A DNA stretch of 64,000 bases, taken from NCBI RefSeq assembly GCF_014873875.1, contig NZ_JADBEM010000001.1:2294001-2358000 (forward strand). Direction: 5' to 3'. Position numbers and translations under genes: made by a program. Below, one piece after another: positions 54,697 through 64,000 of the stretch. The notes under the pieces are model-generated. The model searched no databases and was not told where the DNA came from. It worked only from the letters and a program-made list of their open reading frames with translations. Numbering within the stretch: position 1 is the stretch's first letter; every line of letters begins with the position of its first letter. The DNA is from Actinopolymorpha pittospori. GTDB taxonomy: Bacteria; Actinomycetota; Actinomycetes; Propionibacteriales; Actinopolymorphaceae.

Positions 54697-56217
54697 ATGA
54701 GCGGCCTTTCTCGTCGCAATCTGTTCAAGGCGACGGCCGCCGCCGGCGCTGGCGCTGTCGTTCTCCCGGGTACTGCGATGGCAGGTTCGGTAGCCATGGA
54801 CGGAGGAGATCCCGCTGCTGGCTACCTTGACGACGCGGAGTCGAAGGGCGCGAAGGGCCCGCGGGCGAAGCTGACGGGCCGTATCGTCCGGCCGAACGAC
54901 CCCGGGTATGAAGAGGCGAGCCTCGGCTGGGACGAGCTTTTCGTTCACTATCCGCTGGTCATCGTCTACGTCCAGGAGACCCAGGATGTGGTCAACGCCC
55001 TCACCTGGGCGCGGCAGAACAACGTCGCGCTGCGGGTGCGCGCCGGTGGCCACAGCCTCGAGGGCTGGTCGAACGTGGACAACGGCCTCGTGATCGACGT
55101 CAGCGAGTTGAAGTCGAGCCACATCGACTCCGACCGTCGCATCGCGAAGGTCGGCGCCGGGCTCAACCAGGGCGAGGCGGTGGCCGCGCTCGGTGAGCAG
55201 GACTTCGCGGCGACCACCGGAACGGAGGCCAGCGTTGGCCTGGCCGGGGCGACCCTCGGTGGCGGATTCGGCTTCCTCACCCGCTATCTCGGCATGGCGT
55301 GCGACAGCCTGATCGGTGCCGAGATCGTCGTACCGTCGGGTGTCGACGGAGCCAAGGTCCTGGAGGTGGACGAGAAGCACCACTCGGATCTGCTGTGGGC
55401 GCTGCGTGGGGCGGGAAACGGCAACTTCGGGATCGTCACCTCGCTCACCTACAAGGTGGCTCCGCTGAAGGAGGTCGCCTACCTGACGGCGACCTGGGCG
55501 GGCCTGGGGGATCTGCAGGGAGTGTTCGACGCGTGGCAGTCCACGGCGCCCTACGTCGACAACCGGCTCGGCACCCAACTGGAGGTTCACAAGCCGGAGA
55601 TCCTGTTCTTCGCCGTCCTGGCGGACGGGACTGAGGCGCAGGCGAGGAAGTTGGTGGAGCCGATCCTGTCGGTCGGTAATCCCGAGGTCACGATCCAGAC
55701 CGGGGCCTGGGCCGACATCTACGCGGGGTTCCAGGTTCCGACCGCGGTGGAGCCGGCGAACTGGAAGTTCTTCTCGCAGTTCACCAGAAAGCCGTTCCCG
55801 AAGAAGGCGATCAGCATCATCGGCGAGTTCATGAACGACGCACCCACCGATGACAGCAACTTCTTCACTCAGGCCTTCGGCGGGGCGGTGCAGAACAAAC
55901 CCGCCGGTGGCACGTCCTTCCCGCACCGCGACGCGCTCTTCTACTCCGAACCCGGAGCCGGCTGGGGAACTCGCGGAGAACCCGACAGCGGCGACGCGCT
56001 CACCCCGACGGCGCAGGCCTGGATCGCGGAGTTCAGCCAGGCGCTGCGGCCCTACGTGGACGGCGCCTACGTCAACGTGCCGAACATCGGCATGCAGGAA
56101 TGGGAGAGGGCCTACTGGGGACGCAACTTCGCCCGGCTGCGCAGGGTCAAGGCGAAGTACGACCCCCACAACGTCTTCCAGTACGAGCAGAGCATCCCGC
56201 CCGCAACCCCCTGCTGA
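54697..56217 (+). CDS. Tat-exported FAD-linked oxidase (BBE family)
   Basis: Protein of 506 aa. Twin-arginine signal SRRNLFK, cleaved near residue 30 (GTAMA-G). Then a FAD_binding_4 domain with the flavin-linked His near 119 (RAGGHSLEGWS), GLAGATLGGGFGFLTR and RGAGNGNFGIVTSLTY, ending in the berberine-bridge motif KAKYDPHNVFQYEQSIPP. Both frame and termini are intact, unlike the homologue at 4038. It oxidises a carbohydrate or alkaloid-like substrate with O2. GAGGAG site upstream. Confidence 0.95.
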   Translation: MSGLSRRNLFKATAAAGAGAVVLPGTAMAGSVAMDGGDPAAGYLDDAESKGAKGPRAKLTGRIVRPNDPGYEEASLGWDELFVHYPLVIVYVQETQDVVNALTWARQNNVALRVRAGGHSLEGWSNVDNGLVIDVSELKSSHIDSDRRIAKVGAGLNQGEAVAALGEQDFAATTGTEASVGLAGATLGGGFGFLTRYLGMACDSLIGAEIVVPSGVDGAKVLEVDEKHHSDLLWALRGAGNGNFGIVTSLTYKVAPLKEVAYLTATWAGLGDLQGVFDAWQSTAPYVDNRLGTQLEVHKPEILFFAVLADGTEAQARKLVEPILSVGNPEVTIQTGAWADIYAGFQVPTAVEPANWKFFSQFTRKPFPKKAISIIGEFMNDAPTDDSNFFTQAFGGAVQNKPAGGTSFPHRDALFYSEPGAGWGTRGEPDSGDALTPTAQAWIAEFSQALRPYVDGAYVNVPNIGMQEWERAYWGRNFARLRRVKAKYDPHNVFQYEQSIPPATPC

Positions 56218-56439
56218 CAGCCAGCGGCGTGCGTGAGAACGTCCATGCGTGGCAGGAGAGTCGTCCTCATCCGGGCGCGACCCTCCTGTCACGAGGGGCA
56301 CGCTCAGGCTCAGGAGGGCTCGTGGTGAGCCGACTCATGCGTGAACGCGTCCACGCTTGTCACCCTCACGAGCAGATGGCGCGGGACACCGAGCAGACCC
56401 TGCCGTGCATCGGAGCGGACGCGACGTTCGTGGGGGCGC

Positions 56440-56727
56440 TCACTCAGTGATTTCGGGAGCATAGAAGGCCGGGAGTGGTTCCGGCCCGGTGTACTTCTGG
56501 CAGCTACACGGAACGGACTCGGTCCCGACCCAGCTTCCCCCGTCCCATCGCGCCACCTGGTTGTCCGCGTGACAGCGGCCCTTCTCGTCGTGGAACGAAG
56601 ACGCGTGTCCGCACCCGCACACCGGCTGGACCTGCGCCACGCTCCGCCGCTGCCGGCCCAGACCAGGCAGGAAGCGACCGATCAGGATCCCAACCAGGAG
56701 TATGACGGCGCCGATGATCAGCTCCAT
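56440..56727 (-). CDS. Small membrane-anchored protein with Cys-rich tail
   Basis: Protein of 95 aa. Residues 1-18 form one membrane helix (ELIIGAVILLVGILIGRF), then a short cytosolic stretch and a Cys/His-rich region (VCGCGHASSFHDEKGRCHADN...VPCSCQKYTGPEPLPAFY) that looks like a small zinc-binding module. Function unknown. Found as an orphan gene. Confidence 0.75.
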   Translation of the reverse strand: MELIIGAVILLVGILIGRFLPGLGRQRRSVAQVQPVCGCGHASSFHDEKGRCHADNQVARWDGGSWVGTESVPCSCQKYTGPEPLPAFYAPEITE

Positions 56728-56808
56728 GAAACGCTCCCTTCAAACAGGAGCAGCTTACGTGCCCTGCGGGCCGACCCTAACCGGTCAGGACCGGTCGCTC
56801 TCATGTCG

Positions 56809-57627
56809 TCAGCGACCGGCGAGGTCGAGGGCGGCGACCTCGCGTACGGCCCCGGCGACGGCGCGGAAGTCCTTGCGCAGGATCGCACCGTGGTTGCTGG
56901 GGACCTTCGCGCTGAGCTTGATGTTCGACTTGCCCGCGAACACGGGGTCGAGGCCGGCGCGGATCCGTTCCTGCTCGTCCCCCTTGCTTCCGAAGGACGA
57001 CCCTGAGGCGAGCACATACCGCACCGGGACGGTGATGGTGTCGAGTACGGGGCCCAGCTCGCGCTCGCGGGCGATCTTGCCGACCTCGATGTTGCTGTTC
57101 GCCATCTGCTCGGCACTCATCCGCGGGGTCAGGCCCGTCGGGCGCAGCAGCAGCGTCAACGGGCTCATCCGCTTGAACATCTTCAGCATCCCCTGCTCCA
57201 GCTCGTCGGTGAGCCAGTCGTAGGGCTGCGCGCCGTCGACCAGGACCGCGCCCAGGCAACGGTCTGGATTTCGGTTGGCCCAGTGCGCCCCGACGAACGC
57301 ACCGTAGGACCAGCCCACCACCAGCGCCCGGTCCACGCCCCTGGCGGCCAGAACGGCATCGACATCCCGGATGGCGGCCTCGAAGGAGTAGTCCGCCGAC
57401 GTCCTCGACTTCCTGCCGCGGGCCCGCTCGTCGTAGGTGATGTGCCGCCACCCCGGACCCAGGTCGGCAATGACCCGCCGCCAGTACCCCTGAGTGGCGA
57501 AGTGGCCGTTGAGGTAGACCACCGGAACGCCGAGACCGCCGGTGTCGGTGACGGCCAGGGCCGTATCGTCAACCTGCACCATGCCGGTCCACGCTGAGCT
57601 GGTCGAGGAAGTGCTGTTCTTCATCAT
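56809..57627 (-). CDS. Alpha/beta hydrolase
   Basis: Protein of about 272 aa: the strand 1 and oxyanion region VVYLNGHFATQGYWRRVIADL, nucleophile elbow GWSYGA, and C-terminal His region (KVPSNHGAILR). The His is in SNHG. Substrate unknown; general lipase/esterase-like fold. The ATG at 57627 begins the sensible N-terminus; the longer frame to 57684 has no support. Confidence 0.85.
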   Translation of the reverse strand: MMKNSTSSTSSAWTGMVQVDDTALAVTDTGGLGVPVVYLNGHFATQGYWRRVIADLGPGWRHITYDERARGRKSRTSADYSFEAAIRDVDAVLAARGVDRALVVGWSYGAFVGAHWANRNPDRCLGAVLVDGAQPYDWLTDELEQGMLKMFKRMSPLTLLLRPTGLTPRMSAEQMANSNIEVGKIARERELGPVLDTITVPVRYVLASGSSFGSKGDEQERIRAGLDPVFAGKSNIKLSAKVPSNHGAILRKDFRAVAGAVREVAALDLAGR

Positions 57628-57723
57628 GCAGCCACTGTCCGCGTCGGGCCTGACACCACTCTGACGGCACCCTGACATGGCCACGTCAGCGGTCAGCAGC
57701 TCGAGTGGCAGGTGATCGGGGTC

Positions 57724-58068
57724 TCACTCGACAGCCGGGTCGGGCAGGAACTCGCGGACGTCCTGCGCGCAGCGGCAGGAGACCGCGATCTTCGCGGCCC
57801 ACTCCAGGGCCGCCTCCCGGGTGGGGACGTCGACGACCACCATGCCGCCGATGAACTCCTTGCTCTCCGGGTAGGGGCCGTCGGTGATCGTCCCGTCGGT
57901 GGCGACCACGTCGTACTCCGGGTCGAGGGGCAGTCCGCCGCCGAAGACGAACACGCCGGCGTCTTTGGTCTCCTGGACCACCGCGTGGGCGGCCCTGCCC
58001 ACCTCGGGGAGGTCCTCCTCGGGGACGTCCATCGCACCGTTGTTGAACGAGATCAGGTACCGCGCCAT
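57724..58068 (-). CDS. YCII-related protein
   Basis: Protein of 114 aa: ARYLISFNNGAM, then VFGGGLPLDPEYDVVATDGTITDGPYPESKEFIGGMVVVDVPTREAALEW. This carries the DGP-type motif of the YCII fold. Not paired with a sigma gene here. The last 20 residues (SCRCAQDVREFLPDPAVE) are typical of the subgroup. Confidence 0.9.
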   Translation of the reverse strand: MARYLISFNNGAMDVPEEDLPEVGRAAHAVVQETKDAGVFVFGGGLPLDPEYDVVATDGTITDGPYPESKEFIGGMVVVDVPTREAALEWAAKIAVSCRCAQDVREFLPDPAVE

Positions 58069-58411
58069 CTCATGACTCCTTGTCCCGGCGACCTTCCTCC
58101 GGCCGCCGCTACCCCTGCTACGAACGCCTCGCCCCGGATCCGACAGCTGCCGGCAGAAATTCTTACCGACCTCCGCCGGCAGCGGTCGCCGGGGCGCGTC
58201 CAGACCACCGGCGGTCTTCCGTCGACGAGGCCGGAGGGTCCATCGGGCCGGGGCAGCTCACTGCTTTACGCCCATCCTTCTGGGGCGGCTCGGGGCCAGG
58301 CTTGCCCCAGGACGTCGGCGGCGAGAGGAGCCCCTGGTCCGGAGGAAATGCACATGTGCCGGTAATTCGTCAGCGATCCCTTTCGGGAGGGGCCAGGAAG
58401 GAGCTTCGATC
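58069..58411. other. 343-bp divergent intergenic region
   Basis: Lies between the YCII start (58068) and the CoA transferase start (58412). No gene, repeat or clear operator was recognised. A GGAAGGAG-type ribosome-binding site at the right edge belongs to the CoA transferase. Confidence 0.5.
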
Positions 58412-59854
58412 ATGACCGGAGACGACGATGCACGCAGTCTGGGGCGAGGCGAGCTGAAGCCGCTGGCAGACCTTGTCGACCTGCTGGGCCTGGCCGGGCG
58501 GTTTACCGGAGAGGCGACCGTCTTCGGGTCCGATCCGGTCATCTGCTCGCCACACCGTCTCGGCGAGGCCTCCTGCACCGCGCAGCTGCTCATCGGTGTC
58601 GCGGGCGCCGCGATCTGGGAAGCCCGCGGCGGCGCACGCACCGACTTCTCCATGGACATCATCCACGCGCTGCACCACATGCACCCGACCCACTACATCG
58701 AGCACTCCGGCTACCCCAGCAGCGTCGGGGTCGAGTTCGTCGAGGTCAACGGCATCTTCCCGACCCACGACGGCGGCTACATCATGCTCGAGGCCGGGCC
58801 GCCGTACCAGAAGCTGCTCAACGGATACCTCAACTTCTTCGACTGCGGCAACAACAAGCAGTCCTTTGCCCGCGAGGTCGCCAAGTGGAACGCGGAGGAT
58901 CTCGAAGAGGCGCTGGCAGATGCCGGCCTTCCGGCCTGCCGTGCGTTCACGCGTGAGGAGTGGCTCACCCATCCTCAGGGCATGGCAGTCACCGGGACAC
59001 CGCCGATCGAGATCGTCAAGGTTGCTGACGGCGACCCGGTTCCCTTCCAGGAGCACGGAGATTCGCCGCTGGACGGCGTTCGTGTGCTCGACTTCACGCA
59101 CGTACTCGCCGGGCCGCGCAGCGCCCGCACGCTCGCCGAGTAGGGAGCCGAGGTGCTCCACATCAGTTCGCCGTGGTTCGCCGACACCCTCCCTCAGCAC
59201 ATCGGTGTCGACCCCGGCAAGTACGACGCCTATCTCGACCTGCGCTACGAGGAGGACATGGCGAGGATGTGGGAACTGGCCGCCACGGCCGACGTGTTCG
59301 CATCCACCTACCGTCCGGCGGTGAACGAGCGTTTCGGCCTCCTGCCCGAACAGCTTGCTGCCAAGAGCGAACGCGGCATCGTCTACATGTCTGCCAACGC
59401 CTACGGACATTCCGGTCCGTGGAAGGACCGGCCTGGATTCGACCAGAACGCGCAGGTCGCATCCGGATTCGCGATGGCCGAAGGCCAAGGCGGCACGCCG
59501 AGGTTCTCCCCGGTCTTCTACCTGGCCGATCTGATCACCGGGTACTTCGCGGCCGCCGGGATGATGGCGGCGCTGCATCGACGTGCCATCGACGGTGGTT
59601 CGTACCAGGTGAAGCTGTCGCTGACCCGCAGCGCCATGTGGGCGCAGGAACTCGGCCTGCTCGACGTCGCCGACCAGGTCGAGGTGCCCGCGACCGATAC
59701 CTACCCTGCGGAGACGGTCTCGATCGACACCGCGTACGGCTCCGTGACCGCACTGGCGCCGCCGCTGAGGTTCACCAACCTGAACCTGCCGACCCACCCG
59801 CGCCTCGTACCCTACGGCGCCGACCCCGCGTCGTGGCCGTCGCAGACTTCATGA
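58412..59854 (+). pseudogene. Class III CoA transferase (CaiB/BaiF) interrupted by in-frame amber codon
   Basis: One continuous frame of 480 codons interrupted at 59141-59143 by TAG. The first part (243 codons) ends RTLAE and the second resumes GAEVLHISSPW...ARMWELAATADVFASTYRPAVNERFGL; relatives read LAEQGAEVL, so CAG has become TAG. The first half contains the N-terminal domain (CSPHRLGEASCTAQLL and DGVRVLDFTHVLAGP, the start of the canonical CoA-transferase domain); the Asp and Gly loops lie in the second half. The halves would have to be separately translated or read through. Sequencing error or mutation. Confidence 0.85.
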
Positions 59855-59921
59855 GGGCCAGCGAACGTTGGGTGTTCCCGCCCGACTCGGCACTCGTCTC
59901 GGGCCTGGTCGATCAGGCGGT

Positions 59922-61055
59922 TCACCGCATCAGTTCGTCCACCGCGATGCGCGCGGAGGACGGGCAGCCCTTGGTGAACCCGTAGAAGGGGCCGAAGTCG
60001 CGGGTCGAAGCGAAGCCGATCACGTGCAGACCCGCCAGCGATGTTTCGAAGCCTTCGCTCAGGTCGGGGAAGCCATCGGTCGTACTCACCCGATGCGAGA
60101 CGTTGCGAAGATAGGAGATACGAGACAGGTCTGCCTTGTAGCCGCAGGCGAAGATCACATGGTCCGCGATCAGAGTTCTCTGATCCGAGAGCCGCAGTCG
60201 AACATCGTGATCACCAGGCGTCGCGTCGATGACCGCGGAGTCGGGATGGCTGGTGACAACCTCCGCGGCGAGGCGTGGGGCGAGCCAGTGCTCGAGGGTG
60301 AGGCGGCCGGCTCGCCATAGTTCGCCGGCGATCCTGTTTCGTTGCTCCGCGGAGAGTCGCCGCCACCATCCCCGCTGGGCCAGCGTGTGGGCGATGTAGG
60401 GGTCCATGAAGGACCAGTCGACCTTGGCGAACTCGGGAACGGGATGCCGATGCACGACGTGCACCTGCTCGGCGCCATGGTCACACAGCAGCGCCGCCCA
60501 TTCGTAGGCGCTCTGCCGCCCTCCGATGATGACGACACGGGCAGCGGCGAGATCCTCGAAGCCGACAAGCTCGCTCGTGTGGGATCGGAGCGTCGGCGGC
60601 ACGTCCGCGTGCCAGCGCGGGAGGTTGGCGAAGTAGCACATGCCCGGGACGGCGATGACCTTCTCCGCTGAGATCGTCGAGCCGTCGTCCAGGGTTGCGA
60701 CGAAGACTCCGCTCGGTTTGGTGAGGTCGGTAACCAACCGTTCGTCGACGTCGAGCGACGTGCGCTCACGGAACCATTCGGCATAGTCGAGGAAGACGGC
60801 GATGGGGATCGGGTCGAAGTCCTCGGGTCGCAGTTCCCGGTCCTCGAAGAATGCCTCGAAGGTGAAGGTGCCGGCTGCGTCGATGTGCCAGTCAGGACCC
60901 GAGCGCAGCAACATGTCAGCCGGCATCTGTTGCCGCCAGAAGGCCATCGGATGGCCGACGACGTGAGTGTCGATCCCGTTGTCACGAGCTAGGGCGGCGG
61001 CCGAGTAAGCGTACGGTCCCGCACCGATGACCAGCAGGTCTGTCCGCTTCGGCAT
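59922..61055 (-). CDS. FAD/NAD(P)-binding monooxygenase-like oxidoreductase
   Basis: Protein of 377 aa, flavin-containing monooxygenase/lysine-hydroxylase-like. FAD site LVIGAGPYAYSAAALARDNG; NADP site VVIIGGRQSAYEWAALLCDHGAEQ; C-terminal FACGYKADLSRISYL. It is short relative to classical FMOs. The ATG at 61055 has a GGGAGAA site. Substrate unknown. Convergent with the CoA transferase gene. Confidence 0.88.
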   Translation of the reverse strand: MPKRTDLLVIGAGPYAYSAAALARDNGIDTHVVGHPMAFWRQQMPADMLLRSGPDWHIDAAGTFTFEAFFEDRELRPEDFDPIPIAVFLDYAEWFRERTSLDVDERLVTDLTKPSGVFVATLDDGSTISAEKVIAVPGMCYFANLPRWHADVPPTLRSHTSELVGFEDLAAARVVIIGGRQSAYEWAALLCDHGAEQVHVVHRHPVPEFAKVDWSFMDPYIAHTLAQRGWWRRLSAEQRNRIAGELWRAGRLTLEHWLAPRLAAEVVTSHPDSAVIDATPGDHDVRLRLSDQRTLIADHVIFACGYKADLSRISYLRNVSHRVSTTDGFPDLSEGFETSLAGLHVIGFASTRDFGPFYGFTKGCPSSARIAVDELMR

Positions 61056-61250
61056 AGATTCTCCCGAAGACTGGGATGCTTCCACGCTACCTCGCGCCGA
61101 TTCACCCCACGGCAAACTCCCGACGGGGAGCTCCCGACGTCAAGCTCGCGTACGTGCCGACTGCATTTCCCGGCAGCGGACCGACCGTCGTTGGGGGTGG
61201 GCGCCCCGCCCGCCGACGGATCGTTCTCCAAGGCCGGCAAGGAGGAGTTT

Positions 61251-62353
61251 CTAGAGGTCGAGGGTCTCCAGGTCTACGGCGTTGGCCATGGCCTGGGCAC
61301 CTCGGTCATTGAGGTGCATGCCGTCTCCGCTGTCCAGGGCGGGGAGGATGTAGTCGGGAGCTTCGGGATTCTCGACCGCGCGGGCCACATCGAAGAAGGC
61401 GTCGAAAGTGTCGGTGGTACGGATCCAGTCGTTCACTTCGCGTCGGGCGGCGATGCCCTCGGGGGTACTGATCCCAGGGGGACGGCGCCCGCGAAGGGGC
61501 CGATGGTGGCGGCGAGGATCTTCAGGTCTGCCTTGTGGGCGCGGTGAGCCAGGGCCTTGAAGCCCTCGATGAGGGCGGGGGAGGTGGCGGGAGGCTCGCC
61601 GGTCATGCCGGGGAGGCCGAGGTCGTTGATGCCGAAGTGGACCAGCACGTGGGTCAGCCCGGGAATCGAGAGTACGTCGCGGTCGAAGCGCGCCAGCCCG
61701 TGCTCGGCGACCTCGTCCCGCAGGAGACGGTTTCCGGCGATGCCCTGGTTGACGACCCATCCCCGCTTGAGGCGCCGGTTGAGGAAGTCCACGGAGCGGT
61801 TGTTCGCGCCGATCGTGGAGCCGACGCCCTCGAACCAGGAGTCGCCGAACGCCACGGCGATCGCGGTGTCGTCCGGAGTGAGCACGTCGACGCCCGAGAC
61901 GTAGAACCTACCTTCGACCTGTTCAGCCGCAGCGAGTGCGGCAGACGTGACGTGGTTCCCGTCGACGATGTGAGCGGTCTCCGCGGGCTTGTGGGAGTAG
62001 GTGGCCAGGCCGGTCTCCTCAGGCAGGTAGAGGCTGAGGACCAGGTCGGCGCCGAGGGCAACGGACAGATCCACCGGGTCGCCGACGGCCTCTCCTGCCG
62101 GTGGGATGACGATCCGCTCGGCACCGTCGAAGGTGAGGGTGGCCTGCCCGTGCTCGGTGGCTACCGTCGCGGCGGCGATGGTCAAGGGGGTGCGGCCGTA
62201 GCGGTTTGTCAGGCGTACGCGGAGGCGTTCTCCGCCGCCGGCCATGTGGAGCACCTGACGCACCGTCTGGTCGGCGAATCCGCGTGGTCCGGTGAGTTGG
62301 ATCTGCTCATAGGGACTGATCACTGCAGTGCGGAAGCCGGCGCTCCACATCAT
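61251..62353 (-). pseudogene. SGNH/GDSL hydrolase with frameshift in a G run
   Basis: Two frames make one esterase-like protein. Frame one, from the ATG at 62353 (GGAGCG site), contains the GDS block (VAFGDSWFEGVGS), VVNQGIAGNRLL and FGINDLG, then goes astray after FAGAVPLG and stops at 61433. The next frame resumes ISTPEGIAARREVNDWIRT and ends at 61251 with the catalytic Asp-His block (DGMHLNDRG). The shift maps to a G5 run at 61477-61481. Catalytic residues lie in both parts, so the product is inactive unless the run is miscalled. The family removes acyl or acetyl groups from glycans or lipids. Confidence 0.85.
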
Positions 62354-62440
62354 GCTCGCTCCATTCGTTGCTGTGAGTGCCGTCGGGATGCGTGACCGTT
62401 GCTGTCCTCCACTATGGACGGGATCACTCTCCATCGGGGA

Positions 62441-62492
62441 GTATGTACTTTCAAGTGCGTAGGGCACCATCGGGTGCGTAGGTCACCATTGG
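62441..62492. promoter_or_regulatory. HxlR operator: imperfect palindrome plus tandem 19-bp repeats
   Basis: GTATGTACTT-TC-AAGTGCGTAG (62441-62462) resembles known HxlR/YodB sites. It runs into two adjacent 19-bp units at 62455-62473 and 62474-62492, GTGCGTAGGGCACCATCGG and GTGCGTAGGTCACCATTGG, differing at two positions. The array sits between the SGNH gene and hxlR, ideal for autoregulation. Confidence 0.65.
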
Positions 62493-62509
62493 GTAGGAAG
62501 GCGTGGTCC

Positions 62510-62953
62510 ATGCCAACGACAACGGCGGCTCAGAAGCGGGCACAGGCGAAGGTGGACTACGACGCGTTCCTGGCCGGCTGCCCCAGCCGCCAACTGCTGG
62601 ACCGGATCTCCGACAAGTGGGTCGCGCTGATCCTGGCCGCGCTCGGCAGCGACGGCCAGGTCGGCCAAGGAGCCGACTGCGACGGTGGGCCGCGGTCGAT
62701 GCGCTACTCCGAGCTGTCCCGCCGGCTGACCGGGGTCAGCCAGAAGATGCTCACCCAGACGCTGCGCTCCCTCGAGCGCGACGGCCTGGTCACCCGCACC
62801 GTGACCCCAACCGTGCCGGTCACGGTCACCTACGAGCTCACCGACCTCGGTCTCTCGCTCCATACCTTGATGCGCGGCATCAAGGTATGGGCCGAGGCGC
62901 ACATGGACGAGGTGCTCGCCAACTGCGAGGAGTACGACAACCGCACCGCCTGA
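62510..62953 (+). CDS. HxlR-family transcriptional regulator
   Basis: Winged-helix regulator of 147 aa: CPSRQLLDRISDKWVALILAALG, then SMRYSELSRRLTGVSQKMLTQTLRSLERDGLVTRT and a YELTDLGLSL close. The N-terminal Cys near residue 24 is the position that senses thiol-reactive compounds in YodB-like members. ATG with a TAGGAAGG site. Divergent from the SGNH gene across the repeat array. Confidence 0.94.
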   Translation: MPTTTAAQKRAQAKVDYDAFLAGCPSRQLLDRISDKWVALILAALGSDGQVGQGADCDGGPRSMRYSELSRRLTGVSQKMLTQTLRSLERDGLVTRTVTPTVPVTVTYELTDLGLSLHTLMRGIKVWAEAHMDEVLANCEEYDNRTA

Positions 62954-63184
62954 ACGGTAAGCACCATCGCGCAACTCCGGCGATGGCCCGTCCCTCGCGC
63001 CAAAGTTGTCCTGACCTTTTAGGCGGCGGTCAGGTGTATCAACTCTGCTGCGGCGGGCGGTGCTGATTGGTGGCGTAAAGCGGACACGGCCTAGACGTCG
63101 GCCAAGCCGTCTGGGAACTCTTTCAGTCGTACATCGGCACATGCACACGGCAGCCGATCCGTCGGGAACGCGAGGACCCACCAC

Positions 63185-64000
63185 GTGACTGTCTACCCGC
63201 TGCCCGCCAGTTCGCCAGCCGCACAGGGAGTCGATGCCCGTGGCATTGGCATGTTCCTCGACGCCATCGAGGCTGCGCCGGACATCGAACCTCATGGGCT
63301 GATCGTCCTGCGACACGGCCACGTCGTTGCCTCGGGCTGGTGGGCTCCGTACTCGCCCGACCGGCTGCACCTGCTCTATTCCCTCAGCAAGAGCTTCACG
63401 TCCACGGCGGCCGGCTTCGCCGTCGCCGAGGGACTGGTGCGCCTCGACGACCCCGTGGTCTCGTACTTCCCCGAGTTCGAGGCCGACATCACCGATCCGC
63501 GCAGCCGCGCCATGCTCGTGCGGCACGTGGCGTCGATGGCCAGCGGTCACGTCGCCGAGACGTTCGAACGGGCAGTGGGTCTCGATCCGGATGAGATCGT
63601 GCGCGGCTTCCTCCTGCTTCCGCCGGATCGTGAACCTGGCACGGTCTTCGCCTACAACCAGCCCGCGACGTACTCCCTTGCCACGATCGTTCAGAAGGTG
63701 ACCGGCCAGACGTTGACGGAGTATCTCCGGCCTCGGCTGTTCGATCCGCTCGGGATCGGCGAGGTTGTGTGGCTCCAGCACCCCGCCGGCCGCGACCTGG
63801 GCTTCTCTGGCCTGCACGCCACCACCGATGCGGTCGCGCGGCTCGGCCAGCTCTACCTGCAGGGCGGCGTGTGGGAAGGCAAGCAGGTGCTTCCGGCCGC
63901 GTGGGTTGCCGAGGCGACGCGATCGCACGTTTCGAACGTCGGCGAGTCGAGTCCGGACTGGCAACGGGGCTACGGCTTCCAGTTCTGGATGTCCCGGCAC
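63185..64000 (+). CDS. Beta-lactamase-fold serine hydrolase, 3' end outside window
   Basis: The reading frame is open from the GTG at 63185 to the window edge (272 codons, no stop). Beta-lactamase/peptidase S12 family: TVYPLPASSPAAQG, the nucleophile block YSLSKSFTST (SxxK), FAYNQPATY with the YxN-type Tyr-Asn, and GFSGLHATTDAVARLGQLYLQGG near the end. The GTG has a GAGGA site about 8 nt upstream. Substrate unknown; unrelated in neighbourhood to the family member at 31320. Confidence 0.88.
   Translation, partial: MTVYPLPASSPAAQGVDARGIGMFLDAIEAAPDIEPHGLIVLRHGHVVASGWWAPYSPDRLHLLYSLSKSFTSTAAGFAVAEGLVRLDDPVVSYFPEFEADITDPRSRAMLVRHVASMASGHVAETFERAVGLDPDEIVRGFLLLPPDREPGTVFAYNQPATYSLATIVQKVTGQTLTEYLRPRLFDPLGIGEVVWLQHPAGRDLGFSGLHATTDAVARLGQLYLQGGVWEGKQVLPAAWVAEATRSHVSNVGESSPDWQRGYGFQFWMSRH

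Overview
The window is very G+C-rich, gene-dense DNA with many GTG starts, several ATGA/TGATG stop-start overlaps, twin-arginine and lipobox exported proteins, and two-component, WYL, HxlR, ArsR and TetR regulators. This points to a mycelial or soil actinomycete (Actinomycetota, possibly Propionibacteriales-like; the taxon is inference). No rRNA, tRNA, CRISPR array or phage module was seen.

Layout. 1-3.4 kb: a NarL/DesK-type two-component pair converging on an arsR-SRPBCC-DinB operon. 4.0-8.2 kb: a frameshifted FAD oxidase gene and a tandem pair of orphan solute-binding-like lipoproteins. 8.3-24.2 kb: the main metabolic island. A leftward operon of cytosolic glycosidases (GH20, GH1, GH9) plus an O-GlcNAcase-type GNAT is divergent from a rightward run: two LplB/YtcP-type permeases, a Tat/lipoprotein binding protein, ThuA protein, sugar isomerase, epimerase, GntR/UTRA regulator, SIS-domain protein, BadF-type kinase and a Zn alcohol dehydrogenase. 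Together these look like uptake, intracellular hydrolysis, phosphorylation and isomerisation of an amino-sugar beta-glycoside (chitin, chitosan or a related glucosaminide).

24.2-27.4 kb: a polymerase-beta-like nucleotidyltransferase gene split by an IS200/IS605 element (tnpA, tnpB, terminal hairpins). Deleting 25580-27371 restores one continuous frame, which fixes the element's ends and the likely TnpB guide. 27.6-36.4 kb: a membrane protein, a second arsR-SRPBCC cassette followed by a RibD/DHFR-like gene, NUDIX, MerR, a serine hydrolase, a DUF4037-type protein, a WYL regulator with a perfect palindrome over its start, DinB, and a GNAT pseudogene. 36.5-53 kb: stress, resistance and housekeeping accessory genes (VOC, adenylate-forming ligase, metallophosphoesterase, P-loop kinase, MFS, CMD, three DUF899 proteins, XRE/methionine aminopeptidase, two phosphotransferases, FAD monooxygenase/TetR, YCII/ECF sigma). 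53-64 kb: a candidate RelE/DUF6247 toxin-antitoxin pair, a two-domain VOC protein, a Tat FAD oxidase, alpha/beta hydrolase, YCII, an amber-interrupted CoA transferase, an FMO-like enzyme, a frameshifted SGNH hydrolase, HxlR, and a serine hydrolase running off the window.

Six genes carry lesions: four frameshifts or deletions, one in-frame stop and one IS insertion. Apart from the IS insertion, some could be base-calling errors and need read-level checking.
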